This document shows, one piece after another, positions 42,389-54,745 of a stretch of DNA of 64,000 nt. The stretch spans positions 9,359,109 through 9,423,108 of the forward strand of contig NC_054713.1 in NCBI RefSeq assembly GCF_016097555.1, read 5' to 3'. The notes under the pieces were generated by a model, which worked only from the letters and a program-made list of their open reading frames with translations, was not told the origin of the DNA and ran no database searches. The position numbers and the translations under genes are program-made. Source of the DNA: Gigantopelta aegis. Taxonomy: Eukaryota > Mollusca > Gastropoda > Neomphalida > Peltospiridae. Each line of letters starts with the position of its first letter. The stretch's first letter is position 1.

Positions 42389-44177
42389 GACTAAAAGGCA
42401 CTTTTTTTTAACTAAACTACGCAAAAAATAGAGCCTATCACACAACCATTATATTAATACAAATACACTTTTTTGTGCTATATAATATTATAACCCTAAC
42501 CCTAACCCATATAGTGTATAGTTATGAATGTGCGAGTCTTGTTTTTACACATTTATACAATAAAATATTTTAATGCAATATCGATAACACCATTAGAATT
42601 GCTGGGGGAAAAAAATCAATCACAGATGTTACATTCTGGATGCTGATTTTGTAATTAACTCTAGCATACATAGTGGAGTTAATATATTGATATACAATAT
42701 TAATAGGCATACATGGTTCGTTATTTACATACAGACCAAGGTCTCAGGCAACGAGCACGTGTTTCGTGTGAGAAACAACAAACACTGACAAAAGTGTCTT
42801 ACTCTAAAAACTTGTTTAAATATGACCAGATTCACACGCGACAATGTATCAAGTGTGTTCTGTGTTTACTCGTTTGTTTTCGTTTATTGTCGCCGGAGAA
42901 AACAGTCTTATGTGTCTTAAAGGCACAATCTCACAGCAGCTGACCTTATAAAAAGCCGGGCATAATATTATACGGCCAGAAGATATGTTGAGGATTCGTT
43001 ACGAGTAAGGTTTTTTTCAATATGGAAAATATCATCCGAGTTTATGTTAATCGGTATTTGTCGAGGCTCTTCCGAGACAAATACCGAATAGCTAGACGAG
43101 GTTGATATTTTACATATTAGAAAAAAAGAGTAGCGAATTCTATTTATCCTATAACACTCCTAAAATAACATTTTAATTCGATTTTTAGTAAATCACAGTA
43201 CTAAAGTCGCAGCCATCGGTAATATGACGTCATCACGATTAGCACAAATTAGTTTGAGCTCACGCATTTTAACTAAATCTTTGTAAACATTACGCTCAGG
43301 TACACAGGTTTTGTTGGCTTGTAAGCAAATGACCCATCCACAGCAACACATTAACTAGAGACCTTGGAAATTTGCATACCATTATTAACCGGGTTACTAC
43401 ACTAAAATTATCACATGGGTTTACAAATCGTGATTTCTACGACTGTCCAGTTGTTAATCTGAGCACACCCGTCTAAGCCGGAACTGTGGGGAATATCAAT
43501 TCAACTCCGTCTTGGCAGTTGATAGTCTAAAGCTAGCATAAGATACCATTTATCTTACATTTTATGCATTTTGTTTTCCAAATACGATTTGTTTTATCGA
43601 GTAGCATGCGAAGCAATGAATGAAAATAATAATAATATTTTTTTAAATTTAACACATCAGGAGTTGACGAAATGTTTAGGTGGAGAAACACCATGAAATG
43701 GTCTATTGGGCCTATTATTAATTTTGGTCAATACCTTTCGCGACTCTAACCTCAATAATTAGATCGCAATAATTTACAAGGGAGATAACTGAAGCATGAC
43801 CTTATTCACAAAAACATAAATATTTCTCTATTTTTATAGTTACCGAAATACACTGAAGATATGACCTTTCAGCGAATACCACTTTAATGGTTTCTTTAGA
43901 TCTATCTATTTAATGGCTATGTATATAATTATACACATATGCATAAATTAGTATGATATCTACAAGCTGGCTCAGAAAGAATATTACTATAATGACCCAG
44001 CACGGGAGGAGACAGCAGGACACTCTAGCTTCGTGCCAAGACAGCAATAAATTTAGCTGATCCCTGCTGGATAACGGTTGGCACTAACAAACGGAATGTT
44101 TAACTAACGCCGTGTTGCAGCATGTGGCGCAGTAAAAACAGTGGTGTGCAACCCATGCGTACAGAAACTAACACCAC
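42389..44177. other. No gene recognised
   Basis: AT-rich sequence. Holds a three-unit CCCTAA run at 42,492-42,508, too short to mean a telomere. Open frames up to 76 codons show no domain. Confidence 0.35.
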
Positions 44178-44301
44178 ATGTTGTCACCGGTCACGACAGA
44201 GAAGTTTAATGGGAAAATTACACGGCTTGTAACCCGTGAACACAAAACCACTGTTCTGCTCGTCGATAAGGTATACTGTTTCATTGCAGACTCGGATACA
44301 G
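44178..44301 (+). CDS. Candidate first coding exon, unrecognised
   Basis: Opens with ATG after an in-frame stop three codons upstream and runs 41 codons to a consensus donor ACAG|GTAAGT at 44,302. It encodes MLSPVTTEKFNGKITRLVTR, then EHKTTVLLVDKVYCFIADSD. No family recognised, and no second exon is evident before the microsatellites that follow. Confidence 0.25.
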
Positions 44302-44352
44302 GTAAGTTAACACTACTATGTATGTTTTTGTTTTCAGCGGAGTGATATAAAT

Positions 44353-44371
44353 ACACACACACACACACACA

Positions 44372-44403
<32 letters not shown>

Positions 44404-44423
44404 CGAACTCACACAGATATATA

Positions 44424-44489
<66 letters not shown>
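44353..44489. repeat. (CA)n(CGCA)n(AT)n simple repeat
   Basis: About 20 bases of CA, then CGCA tetramers to about 44,404, then about 70 bases of AT. The open frames over it are artefacts. Confidence 0.95.
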
Positions 44490-44490
<1 letters not shown>

Positions 44491-44571
44491 TAATTTACAC
44501 GTACACACATAAATACACATACACACAGAGACATACACAGACCCATACACGAAAACACACAACAGTCAAAC

Positions 44572-44735
44572 ATTATTTTGTTTAACGACACCACTAGAGC
44601 ATTATTAATGTATTCGTCAAACATCGGCTATTGGATGAAGCGCGATAAAAAAAAGTCCATTTGCAAGATCGATCTTTTTTATGCACTTTCTCACAAACAG
44701 GACAGCACATACCACGACATTTGATATACCAGTCG
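44572..44735 (-). mobile_element. SINE tail-2 copy, core and tail
   Basis: On the minus strand the core (GATATACCAGTCGTA is the plus view of its start) leads to CTCTAGTGGTGTCGTTAAAC and AAAATAATG. Head missing. Confidence 0.7.
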
Positions 44736-45060
44736 TATACATGCTTACACGCATACAGTATATACACATACAGAAATAATGAAAAGAAAACGAATGTTCG
44801 TTGAACGGCATATTGTTTCTACTTATTTTCATGCTTATACTTATTTAAGGTTCAAGCACGCTGTCTTGGGCACACGGAATAAATACTAGATAGAAAATAG
44901 CAATGATTAGCTTCACTTTACTTTGTAAACAAAAATTGTTTTGAAAACGTTAGATAATTCTTGACTGACAACCCCACCTTTCATCATTACGTTTCGCGAG
45001 GCAACTTCGACCTCCGTCCTCCTTAGAGTGTTATGTAATTGTTGAAAGGCTCCTAATATG

Positions 45061-45107
45061 AGATAATAATAATAATAATAATGATGATGATGATGATGAT
45101 GATAATA

Positions 45108-45149
<42 letters not shown>

Positions 45150-45220
45150 TGATTATATTGATGGTAATGATAATAATAATAATGATAGTAGTTGTAGTAG
45201 TAGTGGAAGTAATAATGATG

Positions 45221-45257
<37 letters not shown>

Positions 45258-45365
45258 CTTGATGGTGATAACGATGATTATGATATGATAATAATAATAA
45301 TGGTAATAATAATAGTAATAATAATGATGACGATGATGATGATGATGATAATAATGGTAATAATA

Positions 45366-45414
<49 letters not shown>

Positions 45415-45445
45415 TGACGATGATGATGATGATGATAATAATACC

Positions 45446-45484
<39 letters not shown>

Positions 45485-45700
45485 GATAATAATGATGATA
45501 ATAATAATAATAATGTGCTTATATTGATGATAGTGATAATAATAATGATAGTAGTAGTAGAAGTAATAATAATGATATAATGATAATAATAATCTTGATG
45601 GTGATGATGATAATGATTATGCTGATGATAATAATAATAGTAGTAATAGTAGTGGTAGTGATAGTGGTAGTAGTAGTAATAATAAAGTAGTTATTAAGTA
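45061..45700. repeat. ATA/ATG trinucleotide repeat field
   Basis: About 640 bases of ATA, ATG and GTA triplets in blocks. Some block patterns recur in order (GATGACGATGATGATGATGA occurs twice), showing that segments of the field were themselves duplicated. Confidence 0.95.
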
Positions 45701-45764
45701 ATAAATTATAATAACAAGTAACTAACATATGTTGACTGATTACTAAAATGACAGACAACAGCTT

Positions 45765-45808
45765 CTACGCTGACATACTGAATAAACTAATTCTTACCCC
45801 ATTCAAGG
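45765..45808 (+). repeat. 44-bp flank repeated at 47,227-47,270 (copy 1)
   Basis: CTACGCTGACATACTGAATA and what follows up to CCATTCAAGG; one mismatch in 44 to the second copy. Each copy lies at the right edge of a trinucleotide field, so field plus flank was probably duplicated together. Confidence 0.9.
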
Positions 45809-45892
45809 CAGAGGGTGGCTCAGTGGTAGAGCGCTCGCCTGATGTGAGACCGGCCATAGAATCGACTCCTCTTGGTTTGCAGGTTCGTAGTC
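45809..45892 (+). mobile_element. tRNA-like SINE head fragment
   Basis: GGGTGGCTCAGTGGTAGAGC is an A-box-like tRNA start, and ATAGAATCGACTCC a B-box-like block. The clover-leaf is incomplete and no acceptor stem closes, so a functional tRNA is unlikely. Confidence 0.5.
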
Positions 45893-46125
45893 CTCCTAAC
45901 CCTCCTACCACTTCAAACTTTATAACTTATAACTCTTCTTCAAAGTATGACGATCGTAAGGGGGGATCTTTTCTGCAACTAATTGATTCGGTCACGTGAC
46001 ATTTAAGGCGATCGAGGTCATTAATCAACTTCATGTCCGCGAGGGTTAGTCTGTCTCAAACGGTTCTTATGTAAATGAATCTAAAATGCATAGGTGTATT
46101 TATTTTGTGTACTTCCATAACGTGT

Positions 46126-46170
<45 letters not shown>

Positions 46171-46299
46171 TATTATTATTATTATTATTAAATTTTTTAA
46201 TTTTTTAAAAATTATTACTTTGTTTTAAATATATACCCACATAACGTGCTGTATAGTTTATATATATATATTTTTCTCATTATTAATTTTTTATTATTA

Positions 46300-47226
<927 letters not shown>

Positions 47227-47231
<5 letters not shown>

Positions 47232-47270
47232 CTGACATACTGAATAAACTAATTCTTACTCCATTCAAGG
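47227..47270 (+). repeat. 44-bp flank, copy 2
   Basis: Matches 45,765-45,808 with one mismatch (TACTCC versus TACCCC). After it the sequences differ: a SINE head follows copy 1, a TTA run follows copy 2. Confidence 0.9.
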
Positions 47271-47295
47271 AAAATATAATTTTAATTTATTATTA

Positions 47296-47340
<45 letters not shown>

Positions 47341-47726
47341 TTATTTTAAAATTTAATTTAATTAATTTATTCTAGCCATTTAGTTTGTTAACTTATAATC
47401 CGAGGTTTCTTATTATTTTTTTAAAACTTGATTATGTGTAAAATAGCCTAGTTATTTAGTCATCTAAATATAACTATAGTTTGATACCCAATAGCCGATG
47501 TATTTTTCATGCTGGGTGTCGTAAAACATTCATTCATTCATTCATTCATTCATTCATTCATTGATTCATTGATTCATTCATTCGTCTAAATATCAGTTAG
47601 TATGCAGCAAGCTACATGTCAGATTAATGGATTATTAGTTGTGTACACGTCTTTAAATAATAATGATGTTGGCGATAATTATTTTTGTTTTATTTCTATT
47701 TCCTTTTTCTTTCTTCCTCTCATGTC

Positions 47727-48035
47727 ATGTTATAGGGTTTTACGTGCACATTCAGAACAAGCTGTTGTAGCGCCCGCCTGTCGTGGGCACAAGAGCCGGC
47801 CTTGGCAGGAAAGGTGGGGGGAGGGGAGAGGAGGGACCGCCTGCACTGGCAGGTGCAAGGGAGCACCAGCAGCCCGATCATATCGGTAGCAGGCGGGTGG
47901 GGGTGGTGCTATGGAATTTGAATGGAGCAGTTAAATGCCAAAGAGAAAAGGGTGCGCAATTTTGATTGAGGGAATTTGGCACAATTTTGAACGGTCGGTC
48001 GAAAGGTAAATGGCCGAGCTAATATAGGTTTTGAT
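47727..48035 (+). repeat. Dispersed repeat G, copy 2
   Basis: The same as 40,327-40,670 but missing about 20 bases after GCCGGCCTTGG. Both copies start AGGGTTTTACGTGCACATTC and end CGAGCTAATATAGGTTTTGA. Confidence 0.8.
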
Positions 48036-48344
48036 CTTCCTCTCCTTCTTTGTTTGTTTTTATTTATGTCTATCACTCGATCACTCAAGTGACAAATTTT
48101 AAGATGTCCGGTCAAATATTTACGGAGTAAATGCAACTGCTGCTCTGATTGGTAGTAATATGTGAACTTTGTAAGTTGTCCAATACAGCGTTATTGTCTT
48201 GATTCCTGGTTTAAAGTGCATTCTCAAAGTTGCAATTAATATATTTCGATATTTTTACATTCATTTGAACTTACAAATGGCTAGCATTGAATATATTCTA
48301 CACACAATCTTGGCACAATTAACACGAGGATATCGAAATTGTAA

Positions 48345-48345
48345 T

Positions 48346-48443
<98 letters not shown>

Positions 48444-48480
48444 CCTACCTACCTACCTACCTACCTATCTATTTATCTAT
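48345..48480. repeat. (CTAT)n/(CTAC)n simple repeat
   Basis: More than 30 tetranucleotide units, into which the hAT-like MITE at 48,482 is inserted. Confidence 0.95.
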
Positions 48481-48481
48481 T

Positions 48482-48672
48482 CAGGGCCGTAGCTAGCAGG
48501 GGGAGGGGGTGGGGTGGGCAAGAGGGGCAGTTGCCTCCCAGAAAAAAATCCGGAAAAAATTATAGAAACTTAAAAAACATTCTCTTCTTACCCGTTTAAG
48601 GGGTTTTAGACTATTAAGTACTCAGCTGCCCCCCCCCCCCCCCCAAAACAAAACATCCTAGCTTCGGCCCTG
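48482..48672. mobile_element. hAT-like MITE (CAGGGCCGTAGCTAG ends)
   Basis: A 191-bp element, ends CAGGGCCGTAGCTAG and CTAGCTTCGGCCCTG, inserted in the (CTAT)n so that CTATCTAT flanks both sides; the target duplication therefore cannot be told from the microsatellite. Sister of 31,448-31,641 (shared TTTAGACTATTAA and poly-C run). Confidence 0.82.
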
Positions 48673-48764
48673 CTATCTATATGTCTATTATCGATCTGGC
48701 TTTCTGTCTGTCTGTCTTTCTGTCTGTCTCTTTGTGTGTCAGTCTGTCTGTCTGTCTACCCATA

Positions 48765-49405
48765 CATCTATCCATCCATCCAACCAACCAACCAACAAAC
48801 TATCCATCCATCCATCCAACCACAAACCATCCATCCATCCATCCATCCACCCACCCATCCATCAATCCATCCACACACCCACCCACCCACCCATCCATCC
48901 ATCCACACACACACTCACCCACCCACCCATCCATCCATCCATCCGCCCATCCATCCATCCATCCACCCACCCACCCGACCATCCATCCATCCATCAATCC
49001 ATCAATCCATCCATCCAACCATCCATCCATCCATCCATCCATCCATCCATCCATCCATCCATCCATCCATCCATCCATCCATCCATCCATCCATCCATCC
49101 ATCCATCCATCCATCCATCATCCATCCATCATCCATCCACCCACCCACCCATCCAACCAACCATCCATCCATCCACCCATCCATCCAACCATCCATCCAT
49201 CCATCCATCCATCCATCCATCCATCCATCCATCCATCCATCCATCCATCCATCCATCCATCCATCCATCCATCCATCCATCCACCCACCCATGCATCCAA
49301 CCATCCATCCATCCATCCATCTATCCATCCATCCATCATCCATCCATCCATCCATCCATCCACACACCCACACTCCCACCCATCCATCCATCCATCCATC
49401 TATCC
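48765..49405. repeat. Long (CCAT)n repeat
   Basis: About 640 bases of CCAT with CCACCCA and CACA interruptions. Overlapping open frames on both strands (poly-HPSI, poly-DGWM) are artefacts. It ends in a SINE-A head fragment (about 49,405-49,458). Confidence 0.96.
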
Positions 49406-49460
49406 GAGACCGACCATGCATCACGCGTGCGCTTTACCACTGGGCTGCGTCCCGCCCGCA
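49405..49460 (-). mobile_element. SINE family A/C head fragment
   Basis: On the minus strand: GCAGCCCAGTGGTAAAGCGC and GATGCATGGTCGGTCTC. Only the tRNA-like head remains, directly next to the (CCAT)n. Confidence 0.65.
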
Positions 49461-49618
49461 CATCGTTAAGAAAGCATGATAAATATGTAGGCTCTTCATA
49501 GACACATACATAATATATTTTAACCCCACCCTTCCCTTGCGTATTAAGGTGTACCTGGTTGCGGGTCACTGAACTGCATTGAAGGGTCATGCGCATAGAA
49601 TTCATCAATACTTGTATA

Positions 49619-49802
49619 CAAGGGCGGACCCAGGGAATATTTTAGGGAGAGGACCAATGGCGAAAAAGGACATGAACCAACTCCCTTAAAAAAGAACACT
49701 TCAATAAAAATATTAAACATTGCTAAAAAAAAGGGGCATTTTAATAACATAAAAACATTTGGGGTAGGTGTCTCTTTAGCCCCCTCCTGGGATCTGTCCT
49801 TG
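49619..49802. mobile_element. hAT-type MITE with 8-bp target duplication
   Basis: A 184-bp element, ends CAAGGGCGGACCCAGG and CCTGGGATCTGTCCTTG (imperfect inverted), flanked by CTTGTATA and CTTGTGTA (7 of 8). Confidence 0.85.
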
Positions 49803-49918
49803 CTTGTGTATATGCTGTGACAATGTAGCTTTTGCTGTGTATAGAAAAGCTGACTAATACACGAGTGTAGATGCACAGGTGTCGGCGTAGTCAGCGCCAC
49901 CATATGGTGAAACAATTG

Positions 49919-50070
49919 GCCTCGGTGGCGCAGTGGTTAAGCCATCGGACTACAGGGTGGTAGGTACAATGTTCACAGCCAGGTGCCGGCTCCAACCCAG
50001 AGCGAGTTCTTCAGGGCTCAATTGGTAGAGGTGTAAGGCCACTACACCCTCTTCTCTCTCACTAACCAAG
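49919..50070 (+). mobile_element. SINE family E, 3'-truncated
   Basis: Head GGCCTCGGTGGCGCAGTGG through CTTCTCTCTCACTAACCAAG; the last third of the family is missing. Confidence 0.78.
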
Positions 50071-50234
50071 TAAAATAATATTTTCAATTTTATTAGTTAC
50101 TAGAAGCACGCAAACAAGGAGTCTAGCGCGCACTCACTGCCACACATACGCACACAATTACGCACGCATGCACACACATAATTGTTAAACATATCGATAT
50201 GTATGTAATTTATGCACGTGTAGATGTATGAATG

Positions 50235-50738
50235 GACGGAATGTAGCCATTGGTAAAACACTCGCCTGATGCGCGGTCGGTCTTGGATCGACCCCCGTCG
50301 GTGGGCCCATTGGGCTATTTCCCGTTCCAGCTAGTGCACAACGACTGGTGTATCAACGGCCGTGGTGTATGCTATCCTGTCTGTGGGATAGCGCATAATA
50401 AAATATCCATTGCTTCTAATCAGATCCGGTTTAAGGATCCGCGGGGCCTGTAGCACAAATAACAGCGGAACCTCCTTCCCAGGATATATATTTTGCAACC
50501 CCCTCGGGGAGAGGGAAAAATGACCTGTGGAAAATAAATGCATACATCACCGCGGGGCCCCATGTAGCGTGGAGACCGTAGCATGTGCTACATGTGCTAC
50601 TTGGATAAACCGACTCTGCTTCTAATGCAGAAATGTAGCGGGTTTTCTGTCTAAGACTATATGTCAAATTTACCAAACGTTTGACATCCAGTCAGTCAAT
50701 GTGCTCTAGTGGTGTTGTTAAATAAAGTAAACTTTAGT
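50235..50738 (+). mobile_element. SINE family C interrupted by a hAT MITE
   Basis: Head ATGTAGCCATTGGTAAAACA, core, insertion at 50,421-50,618, then tail 2 (CTCTAGTGGTGTTGTTAAAT). The pieces on either side are contiguous in other family members. Confidence 0.85.
50421..50618. mobile_element. hAT-type MITE inside a SINE, 8-bp target duplication
   Basis: A 198-bp element with ends CAGATCCGGTTTA and TAAACCGACTCTG (11 of 13 paired), flanked by a perfect CTTCTAAT duplication at 50,413-50,420 and 50,619-50,626. No other copy in the window. Confidence 0.88.
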
Positions 50739-51116
50739 ATAGATGTATTAGGGGCCTAGCTTCCATATACGCAGGTACACAGCTGCGTGCCACCTGAGAT
50801 TAGAAATATATTTTTTTAAATTAAAATATATGATATCCTTTTAGCTAGATTCTTCCATTACCCTTTCCTGTTCCTTTTAATCGTTACTTCTTTTGCTTTC
50901 TTTTCTTCTTCTTTTCCTCATTTTCATGTTGAACTCGGAGCATTTAACTTCCCATATTACAGATATTCAACAATATTGTATTATGTTAATAATATATATA
51001 TATCAAGATATTATTATTACTCTTTCCATATAATATATATGTGATGATATTTTGACATTGTAAGGTCATGATCTCAAGGCACCCCAACCTTGGCATGGCC
51101 ATATTGCTCTGGGGAC

Positions 51117-51165
<49 letters not shown>

Positions 51166-51606
51166 TAAAATATATATGATGTAAATGCGTGTATTGGGGT
51201 GGGGGTGGGCACAGCCAATAGCGTGTTATTCCATCGCCGACAAAGTCTGCGTACCACTGGAAAATCCCATGCTAGGTCCCTGTTTATGAACATCTATATG
51301 TTGTATGTTTGACTGGTACATACATAGATATTAACGCACTTGCACAGGGGATTTGAGATCCGTACGAACATCACAAATTGTCTCATGTCGTTGCTGGGAC
51401 TCGAACCTCAAATCACCGAATCGCCCGCCGTTCCCAGACCACCACCGAGACATTCCTTAGAATAATGTTCAGCTGACCGATGATGTACTTTGGGTCTACC
51501 ATCCATGTGATCAGCCCGTAACGTATAGTCAAAACACCTCGTTACACCGGGCGTATTATACACAGAAATACAATAATATAACACAGAACTTCTATACAAC
51601 GTTTAA
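50739..51606. other. No gene seen; (AAT)n run
   Basis: AT-rich, with an (AAT)n at about 51,117-51,165. Nothing recognised in the open frames. Confidence 0.35.
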
Positions 51607-52047
51607 AAAGAAGGAAGGAAATGTTTTTATTTATCGACGCACTCAACCATTTTTTTTAACGGTTATATGGCATCAGACATACGGTTACGGACCACACAGA
51701 TATTGAGAGAGGAAACTCACTGTCACCACTTCATGGGCTACTCTTTTCGATTAGCAGCAAGCGATTTTTTATATGCACCATCCCACAGACAGGGTAGTAC
51801 ATACCACGGCCTTTGATATGCCAGTCGTGGTGCACTGGCTGAAACGAGAAGTAGTCCAATGGACCAACCCACTGGGATCGATCCCAGACCGACCGCGTAT
51901 CGAGAGGGTAGTACATACCACGGCCTTTGATATGCCAGTCGTCGTGCACTGGCTGAAAGGAGAAATAGTCCAATGGACCACCCACTGGGATCGATCCCAG
52001 ACCGACCGCGTATCGAGCGAGCACTTTACCACTGGGCTACGCCCCTC
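51607..52047 (-). mobile_element. SINE family A with a tandemly doubled head and core
   Basis: Tail 1 at 51,611; then 114-bp units at 51,792-51,905 and 51,906-52,019 (GGGTAGTACATACCACGGCC at each start); then the head (GTAGCCCAGTGGTAAAGTGC on the minus strand). The doubling gives an extended 5' part. Confidence 0.85.
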
Positions 52048-52249
52048 CCCGTTTAAGACGAGCAACTGCCTGCAACACCAACAACCAGCCACGTGGACAA
52101 TTTGTTAGTCTACAGGATTTACAAACGAGATCGGGCTAAGCTAGCTCAACAACCGGTTTGACTTTCCGCTCTACTTAACATCCACCCGCCTGAGGGAAAA
52201 AAAAAAAAATCCCAACCGACCCGCAGCTAACTTAACTTGTAGCTATATC

Positions 52250-52680
52250 GATTAACATTTCGTGACATTGATTCGGACGAGAACCAACCAAGGGCAAAAA
52301 CAACGGACGACCGAGGACGGCCGGGAATTGCCGAGTCGGACAGGGAAAACGTAATCTGCTCCGGGTGACGTTTGGTGCGGAAGTTTACGCCTGGAAATAT
52401 GTAAACAAGATGGACACGTCATGCCAGTGTTTGTGGCCGAGGTATATAGATTTTAATTTAACGTGTGGGGAATGTTTGGCTTCGTTTTGGAAATTTGCCA
52501 TTCGACGCAGGACGGTAGGTTGAAAGACAATCGAGAAAGACTGCACGGCGGAACTAACAGAAAGCGAGGTTGGCGTGTTATAGCAGTGTTTCGTCCGTAC
52601 AGTGTTTAATCGCCACAAAGGTATGCAAGGGAAACTGGATTAACGAGGTTCAGGTATGTAATAACAATAACACTGCTGAT
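52250..52680. promoter_or_regulatory. CpG-rich stretch, possible promoter or first exon
   Basis: CG dinucleotides are unusually dense here for this window (ACGACCGAGGACGGCCGGGA near 52,309; CGACGCAGGACGG near 52,503). Donor-like sites follow (AAAG|GTATGC at 52,620). It lies between the SINE cluster and the right arm of the inverted duplication. No coding exon is recognised. Confidence 0.25.
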
Positions 52681-53434
52681 TCTGATCATGACGAGGTCAA
52701 TATCAATAACTATGAGAACAACGCCAGTAACAACAGCAGCAGCAACATTAACAGCAGCAGCAACAACAATAATAAAAACAAGTGTTGCACTAATATTAAT
52801 ACATTTGATAATAACAAATACTAATATGATAATAGATACGATTTGATGATGTACGATAGCTTATATGTGCGATATATGATGTATTATATGATATGATATA
52901 TGACATGATATAATACTATATATTATATGATATGATATGATATGAATGATGGTATTTCATGATGTATAATAATATGGTAATATATACTGTTAGTATATAT
53001 ATATATATATGATTTACTTAAAACAGTACAGTTCAATAGTTCAGTGTTATTAAAGAACTAAAAACATTATAATCCCTGGAGTATGCTCATACAAGTAATT
53101 TAACTCGTATACAAAGACCACCTAATAATAACGAAATGCATTTTGGAAAGAAAAAGAAAAGCACATTTCGATTAACAACACCTCCGTACATTTTAAACTA
53201 CGGCTATTTGGTGTCTAACATTAGGGTTCAAAGCACAAACAATAAAACACAAATTATGGTTTAAACAGTGTTTATTTACAGACGCGCGTGCTGGAAATTT
53301 TGCAGATGGGAGTGTCTAGACTAGTGATCGAGGGTGGTCTTTTTTGTTTGGTTTTTGTTTCGTTTGTTGGTGTGTGTCGGATCATGTTTTTCAGGAAAAT
53401 ATATTTTTAAATAAGGAGGAAAATGTGCTTGGAG

Positions 53435-53447
53435 CAAGGGCGGTTCG

Positions 53448-53500
<53 letters not shown>

Positions 53501-53704
53501 CCCCAGTGCACACGCGCCTGATTTATCGTCAAATGATATGCGTTTTTCGATCATCCACAATACACTCGTTAGCCCTGAAAACGCGTCTCCGGGCATTATC
53601 TTTATTTCAAAAATTTCCTCCCGACTCCCTTACAGATATCGCTCCCTTTGGAAACTCAGCTCAAATTGTGACCCCCGTTTTACAAAGTCTTCGATCCGCC
53701 CCTG
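53435..53704. mobile_element. hAT-like MITE with a 45-base C run (right arm)
   Basis: Ends CAAGGGCGGTTCGA and TCGATCCGCCCCTG, imperfect inverted repeats. A run of about 45 C at 53,451-53,495 corresponds to a shorter G/T run in the left-arm copy. Confidence 0.6.
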
Positions 53705-54149
53705 AGTCATGCGTAAGCCTCTCCCAACGTTTTACAAATGTATAAAAATACAAATCTAGAGTTATCTAAACACAATTCATATCAGTATCGCAAAAGGATG
53801 TATTGGATTTACACCATTGTAATGGCTGAACCAAGATGAAATAAAGACCCCGACATTGGCAACGGAAAACGGTATCTGGCAGTCCGTTTTACAAACATCG
53901 ATTTACACTTTTGTAGAGTCAGGTAATTTAGCATACACGTATTACGCAGGCTAAAATTTATCTTATTACAAATGTTTTTGCATCGCACGCATAGCATGTG
54001 TATTTTAGTAATTAAAACCTGTCCTCGACCACAATAAATCATTTAACTTCCCACTGTGGCCCTATGGAATATATCCATCTAAAGTTCAAGCACGCTGTAA
54101 TGGGCACAATCCAGAGATTTGAAGAAAGAGAAGTAAAACACTAATACAA

Positions 54150-54445
54150 GGTAGCGGTACAGCGCTCGACTGATGCGCGATCGATCTAGGATCGATTCAC
54201 GTCGGGCTATTTCTCGTTCAAACATGTGCTCCACAACTTGTGTAACAAAGACCGTGGTATATACTATCCTGTTTGTGGGATGGTGCATATAAAAGATCCC
54301 TTGCTGTTAATCAAAAGGAGTACTTCACGAAGTGGCGACAGCGCTTTCCGCTCTCAATATCTGTGTGGTTCTTAACCATATTATAACAGTAAATACAATG
54401 CGTTGAGTGCGTCGTTAAATAAAACATTTCTTTCCTTCCTTGTAC
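54150..54445 (+). mobile_element. SINE family A (right arm)
   Basis: Head AGCGGTACAGCGCTCGACTG, core (CTCCACAACTTGTGTAAC), tail 1 TTAAATAAAACATTTCTTTC. Same insertion as 33,001-33,290. Confidence 0.78.
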
Positions 54446-54462
54446 AAGGAAAGGAGTTTTGT

Positions 54463-54745
54463 TTTAATGACAGGGCGGAATTTAGATCAGTTGATAGAGC
54501 GTCCGTCCACCTGAGGTATTTGGATCGTATGATCGAGCCTCATCGTCGACCCATTGGGTTTCCCCCCGTCCTAATCAATGCTCACTAATGATGTATCAAA
54601 AGCCGTGTTATGTGCTGTCCTGTCAGTGTGGAAAGATTCCTATGGAATAATATTTTAGCTGGCTTCCGCTGAACACCACGTGTCAGGATTTCCTAATGTT
54701 TGACATTCAATAGCCGATCATTTACATACAGGTTTTCACAGAGCA
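54463..54745 (+). mobile_element. SINE family D (right arm)
   Basis: tRNA-like head AGATCAGTTGATAGAGCGTC with GATCGAGCC, shared core, tail-2 sequence without the terminal AAACAAAC. Same insertion as 32,718-32,985. Confidence 0.72.

Noticed and set aside
42492-42508. CCCTAA repeats suggesting telomeric sequence
   Set aside because: Only about three units, inside ordinary AT-rich sequence; far too short to indicate a telomere or fusion.
45809-45892. Possible tRNA gene
   Set aside because: A- and B-box-like blocks are present but the acceptor and anticodon stems do not close; best explained as a SINE head. The same holds for the other tRNA-like heads in the window.
48681-49501. Overlapping open frames of 240-260 codons rich in His-Pro-Ser-Ile and Asp-Gly-Trp-Met
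   Set aside because: Translation of the (CCAT)n microsatellite in all frames; no coding evidence.
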